A stretch of DNA of 64,000 bases from Kudoa neothunni (lineage: Eukaryota; Cnidaria), in the NCBI GenBank assembly GCA_964304625.1, contig OZ199838.1:3782001-3846000 (forward strand). The letters are read 5' to 3'. Each line of letters begins with the position of its first letter. Positions within the stretch are counted from its first letter, which is position 1. Position numbers and translations under genes: made by a program. The notes beneath the pieces are model-generated. The model was not told the DNA's origin and ran no database searches. It was given only the letters and a program-made list of their open reading frames with translations. Shown here piece by piece: positions 9,760-18,600 of this stretch.

Positions 9760-12700
9760 TCACGCCGTCCCCGGACGGGGGACAGCGGGTTGGGATTTTG
9801 ACAAAGAAGCCATTTGAATATTTGTAGTGGGCGGTTTGGGATTTGGTTGGCTTCTTGCTTGAGTGGTGGTGGATGGAGCCGGACCAGCATTTAAATTTAG
9901 ACGTGGGGGGTTTCTCTTACGGACATGGTTGTACCATACCGCTCGAGAGCCCTCCAAAATGGAAAGAGTTATCCTCTTGCTGAGCCTCTTCTGCTTATGC
10001 ATCGAGATCCCAACAAGAAGATAACCCTCGCGGTTAAGTGAGTGGTGTGACCCAAGAGAACCGTAAACCAAAGCGCTGCAACTAACTTTGTAGCCTAGAT
10101 TCTCAAGGGCCGCCTTCTCCGGTAAATATTTGGCTATTTTAGTTATTCTAGCCTGGTCAAGACGGCGGGAATTAGCTTCGTAACTTACAGTTACATCCAC
10201 TATCTTCACCTCCTTCTTGACGCGATTAAAAATAACTATATCTGGTCGGCGGGTAGAAGAAATAACTGGGATTCTCTGGTCGTAGAGAACTTCCCAGGAC
10301 TTACCTTCGGGTTTGATCATTTTAATGAGCTCCTCCATAACATTGTTATGGCGCAACTGTATGAGGGACTGCCCATGAGGACACGAATTAAGGACATGGC
10401 CCAAAGATTCAATGTCACACGGACAGTGTCTACATTTTGCGTCAGGAACTGACTTGGCACGTTTTAAAGCGTATCTGGTGGGAAGAGTATTAGCACGACC
10501 CATGACAGCGAACCTATAAACAGGGGTAGATACGTTACCAGTTCGCAGCCATGAATTGGCCTCCTTCAACCCAGAAAAACACTCCACAGATCTCCCCTGA
10601 TCAGGAAGCGCTTTCCAGTTACGCAGGAATATTAATTGATTGTGCCATCGAAGCCTGCGAATTCGAGTGGCGGTTACTTTATATCGTTCTGGAACAAACG
10701 ATGGATCATTAAGTGTAGACAAGTCCAAATCCACACTCATATGATCTTCCTCATCACGCAGGTTAAATTTAATTCCAGCAGATTTGCGATTAAGGCGTAG
10801 AGAAGAGAGCAGACTTCTTACATCCCTAATACGGCCAATCTCCTGGTCAAGATTAAGGTAGTCGACAGCGTTTAGAGTGGAATTGGTTCTTCGACTGATG
10901 ATTTCATCTAGTGACTCACGAGCTATATTCTTGATCCTATCGTCTCCAGAATGAAGAACGTTAAGACCAGAAGCTAGTCGAAGAGCCACATAGTCCTTGT
11001 GAAGGTTTCGAAGGCCCAATCCACCAAGATTAACGGGGGTGAATAGTTGCGCTTTAGTATGACAATTAGGGAGTTGCAACCACTGACGAACATGCTTGAC
11101 GACAAGCCTGTCCGTCCTTTTTAAATCCTCAATTTTTAAACAATTATTTTTGAGGGTAAAGTCTAGAGTTGGATAAAGATAAACTCGCAACAACTCTAGC
11201 TTCATAAATGGCAGCAACAGCGCATTTGATAATTTAATAAAATTAGCCTCAAACTCTTTAATAGCAGGCAAAGGATCTTTAAATGAATTCAGATCTTTAC
11301 AAGTACCTAAATACTTATAAAAATCTTCCATCATCGGGATCGGTTGTTGCTGAAGAGTGAGGGGAATTAAGGAAGGGTCGTTGACTACACGTCTGCCGTT
11401 TTTCTTAAAAACACTTAAGGAAGCGCATTTGTTAATATTAACTGAAAGAGAATTTTCAGAACAAAAATCCTCAAATTTAGTTAATAAAGAACTAATCTCG
11501 GTTCTTTCATTGGCCAAAATCACAATGTCATCTGCATAACAGAGGGCACCGATCTTTTGACCACGCAAACTATAACCTAAATTAGAAACGTCAACCTTCT
11601 TAAGGTATTTATCTATAATTAGATTAAAAAGAAGTGGAGACATGGGACAACCTTGTCTCACACCTCTACCATTCGGCAGAACTCTCGCGGTAGCACCAGT
11701 GCTATCGCGGGCAAGGGAAAAGCATTTTTCATACAAGTTAGAGATAAAATTGATGACATTGATATTGACATTACGCTCTCTAAGTTCGTTTAAAACTAAA
11801 TGGTGGGGAACAGAATCAAAAGCTTTACGAATGTCCACCCAGACAGCCGAAAGCTTTTTGCTACCCCGACGAGTATCATCAAGAATTTCTTGAAGAGTGA
11901 ATGCATGCTCAACACATCCATCACCTTCTTGAAATCCTTTCTGAGAAGGGGAAAGTTTAATTAGTTTGGCCAACGCGGTTAACCACAGACATAAAAACTC
12001 TATATAGCGTCTGAGTGACACTAATAGGTCGATAGTCAAGTGGGTCGTTAGAATTTGGAGTGGGAGATTTGGGAAGAAGCACCAAACGGGATTCTAACCA
12101 ATCCTCCGGAATCTTACCTTGTTCTAGAATTAAATTAAACAGAGGCGTCAGAATAAACTCCGCAAAAGGAAGTCTCTTCCAGAACAACATCTGGATACCA
12201 TCGGTACCGGGAGATGTGTCCCTCTTGGCCCTTTCGAGCGCAAGAGCCACCTCTTCTTCTTTAATAATGAAAGAAGGTGTGAACTCATCATCATTAACTG
12301 ATTCTGAGGACACGTTAAGATTGGGAATTTGATTTAAATTTAAATTATCATTTAAACTGGAATTAACTCTAGTTACGTCCTTATTTAAATTTGAATTTGA
12401 ATTTAAACTCGAGCTGGGTTTTAAAATAGAAGAAATTAAATTGTCGCAAGTGGCATCAGTTAAAGTAGGGTTCGAAGACGAAGCACCTACATTTAAGTTG
12501 TTATNNNNNNNNNNNNNNNNNNNNNNNNNNNNNNNNNNNNNNNNNNNNNNNNNNNNNNNNNNNNNNNNNNNNNNNNNNNNNNNNNNNNNNNNNNNNNNNN
12601 NNNNNNNNNNNNNNNNNNNNNNNNNNNNNNNNNNNNNNNNNNNNNNNNNNNNNNNNNNNNNNNNNNNNNNNNNNNNNNNNNNNNNNNNNNNNNNNNNNNN

Positions 12701-15464
12701 NNNNAGAATTTGAATTTAAACTCGAGCTGGGTTTTAAAATGGAAGAAATTAAATTGTCGCAAGTGGCATCAGTTAAAGTAGGGTTCGAAGACGAAGCACC
12801 TACATTTAAATTGTTATTTAAATTTAGATCGTTATTTAAATTAGAGTTTAAAGTTGAAGGGGAACTTGGAGTTGGCGCAATAATAGTGTCAATTTCGGGT
12901 GGAATGTCATTTAAAATTTGCTTAATTTTCTTAACAATAGGTGTAATTTGAGAATTAGGAATAGAAATAGGCTCACTTTGGTCATTGATAACAATGACTT
13001 CAGGAGCATTTAAATTTGAATTTAAATTTGAATTATTAACAGTATTAGACTGAGGGGAAGCAGCCACTCCTATAGGGTTGGATAAAACAGAGGCAATATT
13101 CGCTGCAGATGCAGAACACCATACAGGAGTAGCTTGAGTTATTTCCCTATAGCAGCGCTTACGATTACAATTATATAAACCTCTCAGACGTTTAGCTAGT
13201 GCTTTTCGATCTTGCGCGGGAGTTCTGGGAATATTAACTAGTGGTTTAATTTTAGAAGTATTAGAATTTGAATTATTAAGATTTTTAGATTTATTAGAAT
13301 CAGCGTCACACTTAAAAGGGGTGAAAAACAACCCCAATTCTTGTGCTCGCTGGGAACAAATTTCCATTAACTTGGCATAAAGCACAGTGACATCTCCAAT
13401 AGTACGACTATTGAAAACATCACAAAGCTGCAAAGATGTAGCTTTAAGCAGTTCCTCCTGTTCTGCTTTGCGCTGACGGTAGTCTTTCTTAACATTAACT
13501 ATTGCGCTATCTATAGCATTATCATTAACGTTAAGTTCGGCGTTAAGTGCGGCGTTATTGGTGGAGGGAGATTCCAGAACATTCGCATCGTTACCAGCAT
13601 TACTTCCAACAACGATAACGTCACCGTTATCGTCATCTTCAGCAACACCGCCATCATTCGAAGCTCCTGGAAGATTAATTTCTAAACTATCAGAACTAAT
13701 ATTAGGATTATTAGCTGCTGCAGTCATTGCCTCATTTAAAAATTTACTAAGGCCAAACGAAACAATAGATTCGTCTGGTTCAATTAAAGCTTCTTTAATT
13801 TCACCTAAAAAAGTCACTGAGTCGTCGAGATTGCTCTCGGTTTCCTTAGCGAATTTAACATTAGAATTCATTAAAAGCGAATCTAGTTTTTTCTTAAAAG
13901 AGGCACCAGTGGGTTGCGCGTACTCCCGTTTAGTTGGAATATTAATGCTAATCGAAGAGTCCATAACTGCTCTTGGACGCTTAGATCGCGGAAAATAAAG
14001 GTCTCCTGCATTAGCAGGAGGTTTAATATTGTTAAAATTAATATTAGGATTAAGGCGCGGGTTAGTTAAATCATTATTTAACAGTAAAGAATTAAAATCG
14101 CTGTCTGTAAAATATAAATAATCAAAAATCTCTGTCCTTTCGGAGAGAGTTTTTGAACTTAATGTGGAAGAGTTATTGATGAGGAAGTTTTGTAAATTAG
14201 TTAAGTAAAAAGGGTCACTATTAATACTAGCAGTAGGAATACTACTATTTAATGAATAAATGTTAAAATTGGACTTGGGCGGCGGGGAACCAGCCTCATT
14301 TAATTCATTAAGTGACTTCATTAAGTTGGATTTAATGTTAAAATTAGGTTGATTAAAACTAGAATCAACCATCGTTTGTTCCAGTAAAACAACATCAGAT
14401 TGGTTATCCAAAGGGGGAATAATTCCAGCTTTAGTTAACTCGTCAGACGCCGTATTCAAATTTAAGTTTAAGTTTAAGTTTGAATTAGAATTAAAATCAT
14501 GATTAAGATTAGTAAAAGGTAAATTAGAATTGGAATTAGTAAAGTTAAGTGATGTTAAATCAACAGCCAAGTCAGTGTGATCCATAGTACTATTTAACGT
14601 TAACACACAGTTGTCAACTTCCAACATAGCTTCACTCACAACTTCCACGTTAGGGGAAGCCGATTGCTCATCTACATCTTCAGTCACAACAAAATCATCA
14701 TCATTAACATTAAAAAGATCACCCATCATCGATTGCCGTTGCGACTTAGTCGCCAAGACATCAATAACAGGGACATTAACACTAACATTACGTAAAGTTA
14801 CATCGTGAGGTTGCTGAGTACTACTAACTAAAGTTACGTTATCATTAATGATATTAATGACATCATCAGCACAAACAGCTCCAACACTCGCAACAACAAC
14901 AACATCAGCAGATTCAGATTCACCAGAACCATCATTATCAACTGACTTTGCTGTGATGGAGGTTGTACCTGATTGCACATCAGTGTCAGCACTAGAGCCT
15001 AAAAACTTTTCATTAGCGATTAAAACATCATTATATTGATTAAGTTTAGCAGAATTGTTGTTAAAATTGTTGAAATATATGGTCAAATCTGCCGTTATTT
15101 CAACGGCGCCATCGGCCAAAATTAACTCATCAGGAAAAGTCCCGTGAGTGTACTCATCACGAACAAGGTTGCAGAACTTGTTCAGTGATGTGTTTAAAAT
15201 TGTTTTATTGCGACGAATCGCAGTTAAAATGCGCTTTCTTTCTTTGGACGATTTCTCGTCCAAAGTCGCAAATGCGGCGGCGCAGTTAGAAGATGGCTCG
15301 TTTTCGAGGGCAATCAACTCAGTTTGTAATTTAAGGATTCGCTCGCTAACACGGTGGTAGTCTGCTGCACCCAAACACAAAGCAGGAAGCTTCTTGCCTC
15401 GGCCACGGCCCTTTAAATAGGCTTGAAAATAAACGTGCAATGCTCGTCTATTCTCGTCGCCCAT
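9760..15464 (-). pseudogene. RLE retrotransposon polyprotein, copy 2, frameshifted and gapped
   Basis: The ORF begins MGDENRRALHV at 15464 and runs to the gap (12505-12704). It resumes downstream with the RT entry block (TSPGTDGIQ) and is then broken near 11973: copy 1 has CTTGCGG where this copy has CGCGG, a 2-nt deletion between RT motifs. After the shift the frame runs open to 9760 with the RT core (DIRKAFDSV, YADDIVIL), the CCHC knuckle (CRHC..H..C) and the endonuclease RRPD..VD motif intact. The product would be truncated within RT, so this copy is probably dead or recent enough to have only one lesion. Sequencing error is an alternative, given the adjacent gap. Confidence 0.85.
12505..12704. 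other. Assembly gap (200 N) with overlapping flanks
   Basis: Exactly 200 N. About 110 nt before the gap (from about 12390) repeats right after it (from 12705), with a few single-base differences such as AAAATAGAAG versus AAAATGGAAG. The gap is therefore an unmerged overlap between two contig ends, not missing sequence of known size. The intact copy 1 has this segment once. Confidence 0.9.
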
Positions 15465-15636
15465 GCTTTAAGTTAAAATGGACAAAATTCCGCGATAAAT
15501 CGCTCAATTTTAATACTTAAAGCAACCCCACTAAAAAGCTATGTGGATCGTTAGATGCGCAAAAAAGAGCTCTATCAAACGATACCAACAAGTTTTTAAT
15601 AAAAAAATTACTTGGGGGAGAAAAACCCAAAACAAC

Positions 15637-15670
15637 TGATCCCGACGCGACTTGAACGCGCAACCGCCCG
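15637..15670 (-). repeat. tRNA-Trp 3' half (nt 40-73) at the copy 1/copy 2 junction
   Basis: Identical to the half at 9604-9637 and to nucleotides 40-73 of the intact gene at 21354-21426. The 3' end of copy 1 (15671) joins it with no extra bases. The element leader follows on the other side. It includes the T loop and B-box-like GCGTTCAAGTC but no A box. Confidence 0.95.
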
Positions 15671-18600
15671 TAATTATACAATATGGTATCTACGAGATAA
15701 ACTAAAAATTTTATACTAATGATAGAGTTATGTCAAATTTCAGGCGTCGGAACTCATCGGGTATCATCGGTTAGAGGGGACAATTCTTCACGCCGTCCCC
15801 GGACGGGGGACAGCGGGTTGGGATTTTGACAAAGAAGCCATTTGAATATTTGTAGTGGGCGGTTTGGGATTTGGTTGGCTTCTTGCTTGAGTGGTGGTGG
15901 ATGGAGCCGGACCAGCATTTAAATTTAGACGTGGGGGGTTTCTCTTACGGACATGGTTGTACCATACCGCTCGAGAGCCCTCCAAAATGGAAAGAGTTAT
16001 CCTCTTGCTGAGCCTCTTCTGCTTATGCATCGAGATCCCAACAAGAAGATAACCCTCGCGGTTAAGTGAGTGGTGTGACCCAAGAGAACCGTAAACCAAA
16101 GCGCTGCAACTAACTTTGTAGCCTAGATTCTCAAGAGCCGCCTTCTCGGGTAAATATTTGGCTATTTTAGTTATTCTAGCCTGGTCAAGTCGGCGGGAAT
16201 TAGCTTCGTAACTTACAGTTACATCCACTATCTTCACCTCCTTCTTGACGCGATTAAAAATAACTATATCTGGTCGGCGGGTGGAAGAAATAACTGGGAT
16301 TCTCTGGTCGTAGAGAACTTCCCAGGACTTACCTTCGGGTTTGATCATTTTAATGAGCTCCTCCATAACATTGTTATGGCGCAACTGTATGAGGGACTGC
16401 CCATGAGGACACGAATTAAGGACATGGCCCAAAGATTCAATGTCACACGGACAGTGTCTACATTTTGCGTCAGGAACTGACTTGGCACGTTTTAAAGCGT
16501 ATCTGGTGGGAAGAGTATTAGCACGACCCATGACAGCGAACCTATAAACAGGGGTAGATACGTTACCAGTTCGCAGCCATGAATTGGCCTCCTTCAACCC
16601 AGAAAAACACTCCACAGATCTCCCCTGATCAGGAAGCGCTTTCCAGTTACGCAGGAATATTAATTGATTATGCCATCGAAGCCTGCGAATTCGAGTGGCG
16701 GTTACTTTATATCGTTCTGGAACAAACGATGGATCATTAAGTGTAGACAAGTCCAAATCCACACTCATATGATCTTCCTCATCACGCAGGTTAAATTTTA
16801 TACCAGCAGATTTGCGATTAAGGCGTAGAGAAGAGAGCAGACTTCTTACATCCCTAATACGGCCAATCTCCTGGTCAAGATTAAGGTAGTCGACAGCGTT
16901 TAATGTGGAATTGGTTCTTCGACTGATGATTTCATCTAGTGACTCACGAGCTATATTCTTGATCCTATCGTCTCCAGAATGAAGAACGTTAAGACCAGAA
17001 GCTAGTCGAAGAGCCACATAGTCCTTGTGAAGGTTTCGAAGGCCCAATCCACCAAGATTAACGGGGGTGAATAGTTGCGCTTTAGTATGACAATTAGGGA
17101 GTTGCAACCACTGACGAACATGCTTGACGACAAGCCTGTCCGTCCTTTTTAAATCCTCAATTTTTAAACAGTTATTTTTGAGGGTAAAGTCTAGAGTTGG
17201 ATAAAGATAAACTCGCAACAACTCTAGCTTCATAAATGGCAGCAACAGCGCATTTGATAATTTAATAAAATTAGCCTCAAACTCTTTAATAGCAGGCAAA
17301 GGATCTTTAAATGAATTCAGATCTTTACAAGTACCTAAATACTTATAAAAATCTTCCATCATCGGGATCGGTTGTTGCTGAAGAGTGAGGGGAATTAAGG
17401 AAGGGTCGTTGACTACACGTCTGCCGTTTTTCTTAAAAACACTTAAGGAAGCGCATTTGTTAATATTAACTGAAAGAGAATTTTCAGAACAAAAATCCTC
17501 AAATTTAGTTAATAAAGAACTAATCTCGGTTCTTTCATTGGCCAAAATCACAATGTCATCTGCATAACAGAGGGCACCGATCTTTTGACCACGCAAACTA
17601 TAACCTAGATTAGAAACGTCAACCTTCTTAAGGTATTTATCTATAATTAGATTAAAAAGAAGTGGAGACATGGGACAACCTTGTCTCACACCTCTACCAT
17701 TCGGCAGAACTCTCGCGGTAGCACCAGTGCTATCGCGGGCAAGGGAAAAGCATTTTTCATACAAATTAGAGATAAAATTGATGACATTGATATTGACGTT
17801 ACGCTCTCTAAGTTCGTTTAAAACTAAATGGTGGGGAACAGAATCAAAAGCTTTACGAATGTCCACCCAGACAGCCGAAAGCTTTTTGCTACCCCGGCGA
17901 GTATCATCAAGAATTTCTTGAAGAGTGAATGCATGCTCAACACATCCATCACCTTCTTGAAATCCTTTCTGAGAAGGGGAAAGTTTAATTAGTTTGGCCA
18001 ACTTGCGGTTAACCACAGACATAAAAACTCTATAGAGCGTCTGAGTGACACTAATAGGTCGATAGTCAAGTGGGTCATTAGAATTTGGAGTGGGAGATTT
18101 GGGAAGAAGCACCAAACGGGATTCTAGCCAATCCTCCGGAATCTTACCTTGTTCTAGAATTAAATTAAACAGAGGCGTCATAATAAACTCCGCAAAAGGA
18201 AGTCTCTTCCAGAACAACATCTGGATACCATCGGTACCGGGAGATGTGTCCCTCTTGGCCCTTTCGAGCGCAAGAGCCACCTCTTCTTCTTTAATAATAA
18301 AAGAAGGTGTGAACTCATCATCATTAACTGATTCTGAGGACACGTTAAGATTGGGAATTTGATTTAAATTTAAATTATCATTTAAACTGGAATTAACTCT
18401 AGTTACGTCCTTATTTAAATTAGAATTTGAATTTAAACTCGAGCTGGGTTTTAAAATGGAAGAAATTAAATTGTCGCAAGTGGCATCAGTTAAAGTAGGG
18501 TTCGAAGACGAAGCACCTACATTTAAATTGTTATTTAAATTTAGATCGTTATTTAAATTAGAGTTTAAAGTTGAAGGGGAACTTGGAGTTGGCGCAATAA

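Larger units (their letters stand above)
9638..15636 (-). mobile_element. RLE-type retrotransposon, copy 2 (contains an assembly gap)
   Basis: Reading on the minus strand, copy 2 runs from the leader directly after the tRNA half (15636) through the ORF to its 3' end at 9638. The 5' half (12705-15464) looks identical to copy 1. The 3' half differs at scattered positions and by a 2-nt loss near 11973. The 3' UTR (9638-9759) matches copy 1 near the stop codon and in the last about 31 nt but differs strongly in between. A run of 200 N with overlapping flanks lies inside (see gap entry), so copy 2 as assembled may join two different genomic copies. Confidence 0.88.

Noticed and set aside
13558-13998. 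146-codon plus-strand frame inside the retrotransposon (and its twin at 19275-19715)
   Set aside because: It is the antisense of the low-complexity coding region and is present only because of codon bias there.
15637-15670. Additional tRNA-Trp genes at 15.6 and 9.6 kb
   Set aside because: Only nucleotides 40-73 are present. No D arm, A box or anticodon is found upstream, where element 3' UTR begins instead.
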